This document shows positions 9,000-18,092 of a stretch of 64,000 bases of DNA, piece by piece (position 1 is the stretch's first letter; every line of letters begins with the position of its first letter). Under the pieces are notes generated by a model. That model was not told the DNA's origin. It saw only the letters and a list, made by a program, of their open reading frames with translations, and ran no database searches. The position numbers and the translations under genes were made by a program. Source of the stretch: an uncultured Bacteroidales bacterium (GTDB lineage: Bacteria; Bacteroidota; Bacteroidia; Bacteroidales; P3); the NCBI GenBank assembly GCA_900314925.1, contig OMXC01000010.1, positions 99,632 to 163,631 of the forward strand. Direction: 5' to 3'.

Positions 9000-9040
9000 G
9001 GCTGGCGGCGCAATTGTGTTTCAACACCTGACCGAAGAAG

Positions 9041-10237
9041 ATGAAAGTACTGCAGCTCTGCATCAAACCGCCGTTCCCCACCGTTGACGGTGGCACCATG
9101 GCCATGAACAGCATCACGCAAGGACTGTTGCGCGAGGGCTGCGAGGTCAAGGTGTTGGCGATGGAGAGCGACAAGCATCCTGCCGACCGGGCCAAGATGG
9201 GCGAGGAATACCTGGGCCAGACGGGTTTCGAGTCGCAGTATGTGGACCTTTCCGTCAAGCCGCTGGCTGCTGCGGCGGCCATGCTCTGCGGCGAGTCGTA
9301 CCATGTCAGCCGCTTCCGCAGCGAGGCTTTTGCCGCCAGGCTGCGTGCCATATTGGAGCGGGAGACCTTTGACGTGGTGCATCTGGAGAGCCTTTTCATG
9401 ACGCCCTACGTGCCGCTCATCCGCAGCCTGTCTGCCGCCAAGGTGGTGCTGCGGTCGCACAATGTGGAGCATGTCATCTGGCAGCGTGTGGCGGCGAGCA
9501 CGCCGTACGGCCTCAAGCGGTGGTATCTGAAGCACTTGGCTTTGACGCTGCGGGCCTATGAGTTGGAACACATAAACGACTACGACGGGGTGGTGTGCAT
9601 CACCAAGGGCGATGCCGATTACTTCCGCCAGCATGGCTGCCGCCGCCCGCTGACGTCGATACCCTTTGGCGTGGAGCCGGAGGATGCGGCCAACGTGGAG
9701 GTGGAGCCCGCTTCGCTGTTCCACATAGGGGCTATGGACTGGCTGCCCAACAGGGAGAGTATAGAGTGGCTGCTTGAAGAGGTGTGGCCGGTGGTGCACC
9801 GCGAGGTGCCGCAGGCGCACTTGTACCTGGCAGGACGCAAGATGCCGCAGAGGTGGATGGACGCCCGCATTGAGGGGGTGACGGTGGTCGGCGAGGTGCC
9901 GGACGCCGGCTATTTCATCGCCGGCAAGCAGATAAATGTGGTGCCGTTGCTCAGCGGCAGCGGCATCAGGGTCAAGATAATAGAGGCAATGGCGGCGGGC
10001 AAGGCCGTGGTCACCACTACGGTGGGGGCTCAGGGCATAGATTACACCGACGGCGAGAACCTGCTGGTGGCCGACACGCCGGAGCAGTTTGCCGCCCAAA
10101 TCAAGCGGCTGGTGGCCGACCAGGAGTACTGCCGCAGCGTTGGCGAGGCGGCTGCAAGGCTTGTGGCGGAGCACTACGATGTGAAGCGGCTCGCCGCGCA
10201 GTTGTTACAGTTTTACGACAAAATAGAAAAACGATGA
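9041..10237 (+). CDS. Glycosyltransferase family 4 protein
   Basis: 398 aa with the GT-B architecture. The N-terminal Rossmann domain begins MKVLQLCIKPPFPTVDGG. The C-terminal donor-binding domain contains GSGIRVKIIEAMAAGKAVV (about residues 306-324), where the glutamate of the EX7E-like motif binds the nucleotide sugar. Such retaining enzymes transfer a sugar from NDP-sugar to a lipid, glycan or protein acceptor at the inner membrane. The acceptor cannot be read from sequence. There is no polysaccharide cluster around it. It overlaps the following exported-protein gene by 4 nt (ATGA at 10234-10237), so the two are translated together. Confidence 0.88.
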   Translation: MKVLQLCIKPPFPTVDGGTMAMNSITQGLLREGCEVKVLAMESDKHPADRAKMGEEYLGQTGFESQYVDLSVKPLAAAAAMLCGESYHVSRFRSEAFAARLRAILERETFDVVHLESLFMTPYVPLIRSLSAAKVVLRSHNVEHVIWQRVAASTPYGLKRWYLKHLALTLRAYELEHINDYDGVVCITKGDADYFRQHGCRRPLTSIPFGVEPEDAANVEVEPASLFHIGAMDWLPNRESIEWLLEEVWPVVHREVPQAHLYLAGRKMPQRWMDARIEGVTVVGEVPDAGYFIAGKQINVVPLLSGSGIRVKIIEAMAAGKAVVTTTVGAQGIDYTDGENLLVADTPEQFAAQIKRLVADQEYCRSVGEAAARLVAEHYDVKRLAAQLLQFYDKIEKR

Positions 10238-10758
10238 ACAGAATCATCAAAACACTGATGCTGGCAATGCTGTTGGCTATGGCGGGCACGGCGGCGGCGC
10301 AAGTCAACATACCCGGGACGAATGTCTCGTTCCGCATCAACAATGACGACTGGCGCTACCTGCGCACCTTTAAGCTCGACGACGGGGCCGACGTGTATCT
10401 TTACTACTATGTTGGCCGCACGTTGGTGGATATGGAGGGCGACACTGTCTTGCCGTGCCTCCGTATATATGTCAACGAAGGCTATGAGGGCGATGTGTAC
10501 GAGCTGGCTTACGAGCGCTATCTGCTCCAGCCGTTTCAGTCGGTGGACGAATACACCCACGGGCCCGGGCTGCCGAAGAGTGGCGGCATAGGCTATATGG
10601 GTGCCTACACCAATCCGGCAAGCCAGAAGGACTATCAGTTCCTGATGACTTACTTCAAGGATCGCGGTACCGCCGTGGAGTTCCGTCTGGAGACGACCAA
10701 GGACACCTTCGAGGAAATGGAATTTGAGTTCAGAGATATTCTGGGAACGCTAAAATAG
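10234..10758 (+). CDS. Exported protein of unknown function
   Basis: 174 aa. A clear signal peptide (IKTLMLAMLLAMAGTAAAQ, cleavage near residue 23) leads into an acidic, mixed alpha/beta mature part of about 150 aa with many aromatic residues (VYLYYYVGR, YELAYERYLL). No known motif is recognised. It overlaps the glycosyltransferase by 4 nt and precedes the 919-aa TPR/PD40/OmpA-like protein by 7 nt. The three therefore form one operon in which the two exported products may work together at the envelope. The function is not assigned. Confidence 0.8.
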   Translation: MNRIIKTLMLAMLLAMAGTAAAQVNIPGTNVSFRINNDDWRYLRTFKLDDGADVYLYYYVGRTLVDMEGDTVLPCLRIYVNEGYEGDVYELAYERYLLQPFQSVDEYTHGPGLPKSGGIGYMGAYTNPASQKDYQFLMTYFKDRGTAVEFRLETTKDTFEEMEFEFRDILGTLK

Positions 10759-10765
10759 CATAACG

Positions 10766-13525
10766 ATGAAAAAACTGCTGACGACTTTGATGGCCTGCAT
10801 GCTGGCGGCTTCCGTGCTGGCCCAGGCTTTGCCCGAAGAACTGAAGGGCGACTATCAGGACCGCTTCACGCGGCTCAACAAGGCGTATGCCAAAGAGCCC
10901 GACAACGTGGAGAACCTGTTTAACATGTCGATGTTCTATTTCGACAACTCGCACCCCATGCGCAACCTGCCCATGGCAATGAAGTACATGCAGCGCGCCG
11001 AGAAGGAGCACATCAAGCTGCTGGAAAGCGACAAGCTGGGTGAGCTGACGCGTCTGGCCCGCAAGAATATAACGCTTACCACCATTCGCCAGGCCAAACA
11101 GGCTATAGTCGACGCGGCCTACAACACCCTCGAGGTGCGTACCGATATGTCTCGTGTGGAGCTCGACACATACCTTGATGCTTTTGGCATAGACATCGAG
11201 CTGGTGCGCCTGCTGCGTCAGCGCCGCATCAACCAGGTGTATGACGAGGATTTGCGCAAGGGTACGGCGGAGTCGTTCTATCACTTCATTGACATCTATC
11301 CCGGCACGCGCGAGGCAGAACAGATGGAGGAGCGTCTGTCGCGTTTTGCCCCGGGCCTCTTTGAAGGCGTGACGACCGAGGCTCAGGCCGACACCATTGC
11401 TGCGGCCTATGTGCTGAGTCCCTCAGTGCAGCGTGCTGCCGAGAAGCAGAAGAGCCGCATCGCTTATGCCAATGCAAGCCGCCGCAATACCATCAAGGCT
11501 TATAACGAATTCCTGCATAAGTACCCGTCGAGTGACGAGCACCTGCAGGCACGTGAAAAGCTTGCGACATTGCTGGAGGTTAAGTATTCTGCTTTGAATA
11601 CGGCGCGCGAATATGCCGACTTTGTCGATTCCAATGCCGACAACGCTCTTGCCGACAGCGCTTTGCTGCAGCTTCGCCGTCTTGTGTACGACAAGCATGA
11701 CATTGAGGCTGCACGGCTCTACCTCTCGCGCTTCAAGCTCGACCCGTATTATAATGACGTGTATAACAGGTATTATGCGTGGCATGCAGAGGAAGGCAAC
11801 CTGTCGCCCATAGACATGTTCCGCAAGGAGAACCCCGATTATCCGCACCAGCGCGCGCTGGAAGAAGACGTGGAGCGAGCCCAGCGTATAGACAGGGTGA
11901 ACCTCATGGAAGATTTCATCGAGGTAGACTATGGCAAGTATTCCGGCTATGTCAGGCACATGACGGGCAAGCGCATAGCCATCGTGCCGCTGCAGCGCAT
12001 GATACAGTCTCTGCTCGTCATGCGCAACTACGGCGCCGCCCTTGAGAGGGTGCGGCAGTTCGAGCTCTGCTTCGACAATGTCGGCACCAATGAGTACAAG
12101 GAACTTAAGTCCATCCTTGCGGCACCGTTGACGGGCCGCAAGCTGTCGCCGGTTCTCACTGCCACCTATAATATACTGAACCCCTGCTACAACCAGGTTG
12201 AGGACAGGATGTACTACACTCGTGTTGGCTCCACGCGCCGTATCTGCTACGCCGAGAAGAAGAGCGGCGTATGGCAGCCGGCCGGCGATGCCAAGTTTGT
12301 CAACAGCGACAATGACGGTCTGACCATCTTTGGCTTCTATGCCAACGGCACGCGGATGCTTCTTGGCAGTGCAGGTGATATATGGATTGCCGAGAAGGAA
12401 GGCGACCAGTGGCGTGTGGCCGATATACCGCCGTATCCTGTCAATACCGATTACATTGAGACTGACGCTTATATGATGCCCGACGGCAGTGGCCTGCTGC
12501 TTGTCTCTGACCGCCCCGGCGGACAAAACCTGCAGCCTTCCGGCAGCTTGTTCCATGGCGACACGGCCCTCGCTTCCGACATCTATTTCATACCTTACAC
12601 CCAGAACGGGTGGGGCACCGCCGTCAACCTCGGCGCTACGGTCAACACCCCGTATAGCGAGCGTTCGCCTATCCTCAGCCGCAACCTCAAGACCCTCTAT
12701 TTCATCACCGACGGCCGCGGCGGCTTGGGCTATGGCGATGTCTATATGTGTACGCGCAGCAATGTCGAAGACTGGACGTCGTGGAGTACACCGCGCAACA
12801 TGGGCAAGGAGATAAACACCGGTTTCAAGGAGGCCGGCATATCGTTCGGGGCCGACGAGAAGACCCTGATAGTCACCTCAAACTATAACCTCGGGCGCTA
12901 TTCCGCCTATTCCTTCCCGACTACTCACGACGCCTCAAACTCATACCGGAACTATTCTCTCGACATCCTAGGCATGGAGGACTTCCTTTTCCGTGTGCGT
13001 GTGGCCGACCTGACGCAGCAGGCCATCACCCAGGTGGTCGAGTACTCGGGCGGCGCCAACAGCGTCGAACTGGCCATACATAAAGACAAGCGCTATGCTG
13101 TGCTTGGCGATGCCGGCATGTATTTCGTGCCAGCAGTCATCATCGAGCCCAATGCCAAGACGCGCCAGCGGCTCAAGGGCTACACTTTCCCCGTGCTCGT
13201 CGCCATGGACAAGCCGCTGCCGTTGCCGGCCGTCGATTTTGAGAAGTCGTCGTCCAAGCTGCAGCCCGTGGCCGAGTTCCAGCTTGAGCAGCTCGCCAAC
13301 TTCATGCAGCAGAACCCTTCGTGCACCGTGGAGCTGGTCATCAACGTGCAGGGCAGCGACGACGCGCTGAGCTACAACCTCTCGCTCGAGCGCGGTCGTG
13401 CCATCCGCGATTTCCTTGTCCTTTCCGGTGCCGAAGAGTCGTCGGTGACCATATCCGCCTACGGCAATGTCAACACCAAGAAACGGAGCGCCCCGGGGGT
13501 CGCTGTCCGTTTCCGCGAGAAGTGA
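10766..13525 (+). CDS. Exported TPR / PD40 beta-propeller / OmpA-like C-terminal protein
   Basis: 919 aa. A signal peptide (LLTTLMACMLAASVLAQ) is followed by an alpha-helical TPR-like region (about residues 25-350) and a WD40-like (PD40) propeller region (about 460-720) with motifs such as LLLVSDRPGGQN, YFITDGRGGLGYGDVY and ERSPILSRN. The final 100 residues resemble the OmpA peptidoglycan-binding fold (FEKSSSKLQPVAEFQLEQLA and a later SLERGRAIRDFL), though the usual NxxLSxxRA signature is altered. This layout recalls the periplasmic PorE-type component of T9SS and other Bacteroidota propeller-OmpA anchors, but that specific role is inference. A strong terminator follows at 13547. Confidence 0.8.
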   Translation: MKKLLTTLMACMLAASVLAQALPEELKGDYQDRFTRLNKAYAKEPDNVENLFNMSMFYFDNSHPMRNLPMAMKYMQRAEKEHIKLLESDKLGELTRLARKNITLTTIRQAKQAIVDAAYNTLEVRTDMSRVELDTYLDAFGIDIELVRLLRQRRINQVYDEDLRKGTAESFYHFIDIYPGTREAEQMEERLSRFAPGLFEGVTTEAQADTIAAAYVLSPSVQRAAEKQKSRIAYANASRRNTIKAYNEFLHKYPSSDEHLQAREKLATLLEVKYSALNTAREYADFVDSNADNALADSALLQLRRLVYDKHDIEAARLYLSRFKLDPYYNDVYNRYYAWHAEEGNLSPIDMFRKENPDYPHQRALEEDVERAQRIDRVNLMEDFIEVDYGKYSGYVRHMTGKRIAIVPLQRMIQSLLVMRNYGAALERVRQFELCFDNVGTNEYKELKSILAAPLTGRKLSPVLTATYNILNPCYNQVEDRMYYTRVGSTRRICYAEKKSGVWQPAGDAKFVNSDNDGLTIFGFYANGTRMLLGSAGDIWIAEKEGDQWRVADIPPYPVNTDYIETDAYMMPDGSGLLLVSDRPGGQNLQPSGSLFHGDTALASDIYFIPYTQNGWGTAVNLGATVNTPYSERSPILSRNLKTLYFITDGRGGLGYGDVYMCTRSNVEDWTSWSTPRNMGKEINTGFKEAGISFGADEKTLIVTSNYNLGRYSAYSFPTTHDASNSYRNYSLDILGMEDFLFRVRVADLTQQAITQVVEYSGGANSVELAIHKDKRYAVLGDAGMYFVPAVIIEPNAKTRQRLKGYTFPVLVAMDKPLPLPAVDFEKSSSKLQPVAEFQLEQLANFMQQNPSCTVELVINVQGSDDALSYNLSLERGRAIRDFLVLSGAEESSVTISAYGNVNTKKRSAPGVAVRFREK

Positions 13526-13546
13526 TTTGAAGATATTAACAACGGG

Positions 13547-13578
13547 CTGCGGATTTCTTTTTGGAGTCCGCAGTTTTT
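13547..13578 (+). terminator. Rho-independent terminator
   Basis: A perfect 7-bp stem, CTGCGGA at 13547-13553 and TCCGCAG at 13567-13573, is followed directly by TTTTT. It ends the YitT/glycosyltransferase/919-aa operon. Confidence 0.85.
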
Positions 13579-13603
13579 GTTTTTGAAAAAGGTGGTAATT
13601 TTG
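13576..13603 (+). promoter_or_regulatory. Putative promoter of the alpha/beta hydrolase
   Basis: TAATTTTG at 13596-13603 fits the -7 consensus. The nearest TTTG (13576-13579) is 16 nt away, shorter than usual, and lies within the T-run of the preceding terminator. Confidence 0.5.
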
Positions 13604-13630
13604 CCGCCGAAATAACAACACCTGCAGGAC

Positions 13631-14440
13631 ATGGAACAACACCGCACAATCACCGTCGATGGACGCACCGTACACTATCGTGACGAAGGCCGCGAAAACA
13701 CGCCTACACTCGTGCTGCTGCACGGTTTCCTGCAAAACCTCGACGTGTGGAGTTCCTATGTGCTCAGTTATATGAACCAGTTCCGCGTCATAACTATCGA
13801 CCTCCCCGGCCATGGCCTCACCGAGAACTTCTGCGACGTGCACACCATGGATTTCATGGCAAAAATCGTGAAATCGGTCCTCAACGAAGCCGGTGTCGAC
13901 CAGTGCGTCATGGTGGGTCACTCCATGGGCGGCTATGTGGCGCTCGCCTTTGCCGAGAAATATCCCTTTGTCCTGCGCGGTCTGGGACTCATCAATTCGC
14001 ACCCCTTGGCAGACTCGGAGGAGCACAAGCGTCAGCGCGAGGCTATCTGCAAACAGGTGGCCGAGAACCGCGCCGCTTTCATCCTCGGCTTCGTGACGAC
14101 CCTCTTCGACAGCTCCAAGCGTGCAGCCCTCTCCAAAGACATAAAGGACCAGCAAGACCAGTGCCTGCTCACGACGGCGGCCTCCATCACTGCTGCGCAG
14201 CATGGTATGGCAGAGCGCCCCTCGCGTGTGGCGACACTTGCCAAGCTCGACGTGCCGACGCTCTTCGTCTACGGCAAGAACGACCCCCGCATACCCGTCG
14301 AGGTGGCCCTCGGCTCCGCCATCGTCGCCAAGCGGCCTGAAATACTGCTCCTTGAGAATGTGGCACACATGGCATTCGTCGAGGACCGCGAGTTCCTCAA
14401 GCCGCGACTCTTCCACTTTGTGGAGAGCTGCTACATGTAA
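13631..14440 (+). CDS. Alpha/beta hydrolase
   Basis: 269 aa with a complete catalytic set. The oxyanion segment LLHGFLQN is near residue 33. The nucleophile elbow GHSMGG has Ser98, the acid is Asp218 (KNDPRIP), and the base is His246 (ENVAHMAF). There is no signal peptide, so it is cytoplasmic. The sequence fits the broad esterase/MenH-like group of small hydrolases; the substrate cannot be predicted. It is flanked by its own putative promoter and, downstream, by an 11-bp-period repeat before gdhA, so it is probably monocistronic. Confidence 0.9.
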   Translation: MEQHRTITVDGRTVHYRDEGRENTPTLVLLHGFLQNLDVWSSYVLSYMNQFRVITIDLPGHGLTENFCDVHTMDFMAKIVKSVLNEAGVDQCVMVGHSMGGYVALAFAEKYPFVLRGLGLINSHPLADSEEHKRQREAICKQVAENRAAFILGFVTTLFDSSKRAALSKDIKDQQDQCLLTTAASITAAQHGMAERPSRVATLAKLDVPTLFVYGKNDPRIPVEVALGSAIVAKRPEILLLENVAHMAFVEDREFLKPRLFHFVESCYM

Positions 14441-14465
14441 TCCGCGCACCCCTTTCTGTCACCCG

Positions 14466-14576
14466 CACCCCTTCGGCCCCCCTACGGCCCCTCTTCGGCC
14501 TTTCTTCGGCCTTCCTACGGCGTTCCACTGAAGAAATGCCGAAGGGGGTCCGAAGGGGGTCCGTACCGGCTCCATG
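14466..14576. repeat. Palindromic element with 11-bp period (copy 2, CG-rich form)
   Basis: Successive 11-bp units such as CTTCGGCCTTT and CTACGGCCCCT run left to right up to a central unit CACTGAAGAAA (14526-14536). They continue in complementary sense (TGCCGAAGGGG, GTCCGAAGGGG) and end GTACCGGCTCC. The element is in the 340-nt gap between the hydrolase and gdhA, upstream of the gdhA promoter. Confidence 0.85.
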
Positions 14577-14704
14577 TCGAGGCGCTTCTGTTTCCGCGCC
14601 GCCCCGGCTGCCGGAAAATGCCCTTTGCGGAGGCCTTATCTGATGTAAAGCAGCAGGTTGCAGGCAGGTGCCCATGACGGGGCGGTGAAAAAAGAGAAAA
14701 AAAT

Positions 14705-14735
14705 TTTGCTCAATCAGAAAAAAGGTGTACATTTG
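14705..14735 (+). promoter_or_regulatory. Bacteroidota-type promoter of gdhA
   Basis: TTTG at 14705-14708 and TACATTTG at 14728-14735 are separated by exactly 19 nt. An A-rich, AT-only leader of about 45 nt leads to the ATG at 14781. Confidence 0.85.
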
Positions 14736-14780
14736 CTGAACTGAAAAAAAGTTAAAGTTTAACCTAATTAATTAAATACC

Positions 14781-16124
14781 ATGAAAGTAAACGAAATTAT
14801 GGCCAACCTGGAGGCCAAACATCCCGGTGAAAACGAGTACTTGCAGGCAGTTCGCGAGGTTCTTGAGACCATTGAGGAAGAATACAACAAACACCCCGAG
14901 TTCGAGGCCAACAAGATTGTTGAGCGCATTGTCGAGCCCGACCGTATCTTCACCTTCCGCGTGACTTGGGTCAACGATAAGGGTGAGGTTTGCACCAACC
15001 TCGGCTACCGCGTGCAGTTCAACGCCGCTCTCGGCGCCTACAAGGGTGGTCTCCGCTTCCACAAGGCCGTCAACGTTTCCATGCTGAAATTCCTCGGCTT
15101 CGAGCAGATCTTCAAGAACAGCCTCACCATGCTGCCTCTCGGCGGTGGTAAGGGTGGTTCCGACTTCGACCCCGTTGGAAAGAGCGACGCTGAAATCATG
15201 CGCTTCTGCCAGGCCTTCATGTATGAGCTGTGGCGCAACATCGGTCCCGACCAGGACAGCCCTGCCGGTGACGTGGGTGTCGGCGGCCGCGAGATCGGCT
15301 ACCTCTATGGTGCCTACAAGAAACTCGCCCGCGAGCACAGCACCGGCGCTCTGACCGGCAAGAGCTACGGCTGGGGTGGTTCCCTCATCCGTCCCGAGGC
15401 CACCGGCTTCGGCGCCATCTACTATGTCGACCGCATGGTCCGCGAGAAGGGTGACACCCTCGCCGGCAAGCGCATCGCCCTCTCCGGCTTCGGCAACGTT
15501 GCTTGGGGTGCTGCCACCAAGGCTGTCGAGCTCGGTGCCAAGGTCGTCGCAATCAGCGGCCCCGACGGTGTCTGCGAGATCGAGAACGGCATCACCAAGG
15601 AGATGATCGACTACATGCTCGTCATGCGCGCCTCCAACCGCAACAAAGTTCAGGATATGGCCGACAAGTTCCCCGGCCAGTGCAAGTTCACCGCCGGCAA
15701 GAAGAGCTGGGTTGTGAAGTGCGACATCGCTATGCCCTGCGCCTTCCAGAACGAGCTCGCCGAGGAAGATGCCAAGATGCTCCTCGCCAATGGCGTGAAG
15801 TATGTTGCCGAGGTCTCCAACATGGGTTGCCAGCCCGCCGCCATCGCCGCCATCCAGGCCGCCAAGGTTCCCTTCGGCCCCGGTAAGGCTGTCAACGCCG
15901 GTGGTGTTGCCACCTCTGGCCTCGAAATCTGCCAGAACGCCGAGCACCGCAACTGGACCGCTGAAGAGGTCGACAAGAACCTCCACACCATCATGAACAA
16001 CATCTACGACATGTGCGTCGAGCACGGTCGCGAGGCTGATGGCCACATCAACTACGTGAAGGGCGCCAACATCGCCGGCTTCATGCGCGTTGCCAAGGCC
16101 ATGGTTGCACAGGGTATCATCTAA
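14781..16124 (+). CDS. gdhA: NADP-type glutamate dehydrogenase
   Basis: 447 aa, the length of hexameric bacterial glutamate dehydrogenases. It interconverts 2-oxoglutarate plus ammonium and glutamate. Visible signatures are YKGGLRFHKAVN with the substrate-binding lysine, LPLGGGKGGSDFDP with the catalytic lysine near residue 126, and the dinucleotide-binding GFGNVAWGAATKAVELGA in the second half. Codon choice differs from the neighbours: GGT, GTT, AAG and GCC are strongly preferred, as expected for a very highly expressed gene. It has a canonical promoter and terminator, so it is monocistronic. Together with glnA it provides ammonium assimilation. Confidence 0.97.
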   Translation: MKVNEIMANLEAKHPGENEYLQAVREVLETIEEEYNKHPEFEANKIVERIVEPDRIFTFRVTWVNDKGEVCTNLGYRVQFNAALGAYKGGLRFHKAVNVSMLKFLGFEQIFKNSLTMLPLGGGKGGSDFDPVGKSDAEIMRFCQAFMYELWRNIGPDQDSPAGDVGVGGREIGYLYGAYKKLAREHSTGALTGKSYGWGGSLIRPEATGFGAIYYVDRMVREKGDTLAGKRIALSGFGNVAWGAATKAVELGAKVVAISGPDGVCEIENGITKEMIDYMLVMRASNRNKVQDMADKFPGQCKFTAGKKSWVVKCDIAMPCAFQNELAEEDAKMLLANGVKYVAEVSNMGCQPAAIAAIQAAKVPFGPGKAVNAGGVATSGLEICQNAEHRNWTAEEVDKNLHTIMNNIYDMCVEHGREADGHINYVKGANIAGFMRVAKAMVAQGII

Positions 16125-16146
16125 TCTTTAGATAATATCTGCATAA

Positions 16147-16179
16147 AAGAAGGCCGTCCGCTTGGGCGGCTTTCTTTTT
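16147..16179 (+). terminator. Terminator of gdhA
   Basis: GCCGTCC at 16153-16159 pairs with GGGCGGC at 16164-16170 (one G-T pair) around a 4-nt loop. TTTCTTTTT follows. Confidence 0.85.
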
Positions 16180-16225
16180 ATACAATAAAAACGGCGCAGG
16201 CGCGTTATATGGGAAAAACAACAAA

Positions 16226-16951
16226 ATGCTTGATATTGTCATTCTGCAAACCATGTCCGCCCCGCATGCGGGGTCGTCGTTCATGTGGATAGTCTTCATA
16301 GCGCTCACCGTCATCTCCATGATAGTGAGCAAGAATGTGGAGCGCAAGTTCAAGAAGTATTCGCACATACGTACCGAAGGCGGCCTCACGGGTCGCGAGG
16401 TGGCAGAGCGTATGCTTCGCGACCATGACATACACAACGTGCAGGTGCAGATGGTCAAGGGCACGCTCACCGACCACTACAACCCCACCAACCGCACGCT
16501 CAACCTCAGCCCCGACGTATACAACGGCACATCTGTGGCCGCTGCCGCCGTCGCCGCCCACGAGTGCGGCCACGCAGTGCAGCATGCTGTCGGCTACGCC
16601 CCGCTGGGTCTCCGTTCGGCACTGGTGCCATTTGTTAACTTCGCAGGCCGCTGGGTGTCGTGGGTCATCTTGGCCGGGCTGCTGCTCATAAAAGTATTCC
16701 CCACGCTGCTGCTCATAGGTATCCTCCTTTTTGCCTTGAGCACGCTCTTCGCCCTTGTCACCCTGCCGGTGGAGATCAACGCCTCGGCGCGTGCGTTGCA
16801 GTGGATACGCCAGCACGACATCACATCGGCCGACACCCACCGCTATGCCGAGAGCGCCCTGCGTTCGGCGGCGTACACATACGTCATGGCTGCCATCACG
16901 TCGCTTGCGACGCTGGCCTATTATCTGATGATATACCTTGACAGAAGATGA
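16226..16951 (+). CDS. YugP-like membrane zinc metallopeptidase
   Basis: 241 aa. An N-terminal membrane segment (FMWIVFIALTVISMIV) is followed by the zinc-binding helix AAHECGHAVQHA, with H112-E113-xx-H116 in the HExxH arrangement. Further membrane segments follow (WVILAGLLLIKVFPTLLLIG and one near the C-terminus). The conserved LPVEINASARAL (about residues 183-194) holds the third-ligand glutamate of the family. This is the putative neutral zinc metallopeptidase family (Zn_peptidase_2, YugP). Substrates are not established. It overlaps aroQ by 4 nt. Confidence 0.88.
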   Translation: MLDIVILQTMSAPHAGSSFMWIVFIALTVISMIVSKNVERKFKKYSHIRTEGGLTGREVAERMLRDHDIHNVQVQMVKGTLTDHYNPTNRTLNLSPDVYNGTSVAAAAVAAHECGHAVQHAVGYAPLGLRSALVPFVNFAGRWVSWVILAGLLLIKVFPTLLLIGILLFALSTLFALVTLPVEINASARALQWIRQHDITSADTHRYAESALRSAAYTYVMAAITSLATLAYYLMIYLDRR

Positions 16952-17367
16952 AGCGCATAGAGATTATCAACGGCCCGAACCTCAACCTCACCGGGATTCG
17001 CGAGCCAGAGCTTTACGGCACCACCACCATGGAAGAGTATGTGGAGGCTTTGCGCAAGCAGTTCCCAGATGTGGAGATCGCATATTATCAGAGCAATGTG
17101 GAAGGTGAACTTGTCAGCGAGATACAGCGTGCGGGCTTCGTCGCCGACGGCCTGATAGTGAACCTTGGCGGATACAGCCACACCAGCGTGGCCTTGCGCG
17201 ATGCGTTGCTGGCTGTGCCTGCGGCCAAGATTGAGGTGCACATGAGCAATATCTTTGCCCGTGAGGAATACCGCCACCACTCGCTTGTCACCAGTGCCTG
17301 CCGCGGCATGGTCTGCGGCCTTGGCCTGCAAGGCTACAGCCTCGCCCTGCAAGCCTTGACGGCCTGA
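16948..17367 (+). CDS. aroQ: Type II 3-dehydroquinate dehydratase
   Basis: 139 aa, typical of the dodecameric type II enzyme. It removes water from 3-dehydroquinate to give 3-dehydroshikimate in the shikimate pathway. The opening IINGPNLNLTGIREPELYG carries the catalytic tyrosine of the flexible loop (LYG, residue 23). Later NLGGYSHTSVALRDAL and EVHMSNIFAREEYRHHS hold substrate-binding residues and the catalytic histidine region. The start overlaps the stop of the zinc-peptidase gene by 4 nt. aroK and a DAHP synthase/chorismate mutase are elsewhere in the window, so the pathway genes are scattered. Confidence 0.95.
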   Translation: MKRIEIINGPNLNLTGIREPELYGTTTMEEYVEALRKQFPDVEIAYYQSNVEGELVSEIQRAGFVADGLIVNLGGYSHTSVALRDALLAVPAAKIEVHMSNIFAREEYRHHSLVTSACRGMVCGLGLQGYSLALQALTA

Positions 17368-17386
17368 CGATACCCCGTTTTCAGTA

Positions 17387-18088
17387 TCATTTCATCCGCT
17401 TCGGAGGGTCTATCTTCGCATACTTGCGTGCGTCGCTGATGATAGTGGCTATGTAGATGACTGTCAGCAGCGCTATGATGGCGGCAGCCACCAGGTCGAG
17501 CAGTGTGAAGCTGTCGCCGCCAAGGGCTATGCAGAAGGTGGTGAGCGACGGTGCCGCTATCAGTACCGTGTTGGCGATGATGATGAGCATGCGGAACTCC
17601 GTGGGGCCAAGCTTGGCGTATGTTAGGCGGAACTCGCTCTTGAGGTGTGCGTTGATGCTAACGTTTATGGTCATGAACAGGTAGAGGATGAAGGCTGCCA
17701 GCGCCAGGTCTATGTGCATCAGCGGCGAGAGGCCGGCGCCGACGAACATCAGGGCCTCGTTGACACAGTCGATGGTGTGGTCTACATAGTAGCCGTATAT
17801 CGGGCGCTGGGTGTTGCGTACACGTGCCAGTGTGCCGTCGAGCGAGTCGCCGTACCAGTTGATGACGAGGCCTGCCGAACTGAGCCACAGCCAGTCGATG
17901 CTGTAGCGCGTGAGCACGAAGCCCAGACCTACAATGAAGGCGCCCACGATGCCAACTCCCGTGAGCATGTCTGACGTCACCCACTTCGGCTGCCTTTTGG
18001 CCAGCCATACGAGGGCTTTGTGTTCCAGCTTGTTGATGACGGATGTCTGTATCCGTTCCGCTTGTCTTATTTCGTTTTGTTCTGCCAT
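17387..18088 (-). CDS. CDP-alcohol phosphatidyltransferase family protein
   Basis: 233 aa. It carries the defining motif D-x2-D-G-x2-A-R-x8-G-x3-D-x3-D, seen here as DSLDGTLAR followed by GYYVDHTID. Its aspartates bind the divalent metals and the CDP-alcohol. About five to six membrane segments surround it (for example TGVGIVGAFIVGLGFVLT). Such enzymes condense a CDP-alcohol or CDP-diacylglycerol with an acceptor alcohol in the inner membrane; the exact lipid made is not evident. It begins 4 nt after the cardiolipin synthase stop, so the two form a phospholipid operon. Confidence 0.9.
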   Translation of the reverse strand: MAEQNEIRQAERIQTSVINKLEHKALVWLAKRQPKWVTSDMLTGVGIVGAFIVGLGFVLTRYSIDWLWLSSAGLVINWYGDSLDGTLARVRNTQRPIYGYYVDHTIDCVNEALMFVGAGLSPLMHIDLALAAFILYLFMTINVSINAHLKSEFRLTYAKLGPTEFRMLIIIANTVLIAAPSLTTFCIALGGDSFTLLDLVAAAIIALLTVIYIATIISDARKYAKIDPPKRMK

Positions 18089-18092
18089 TGAG

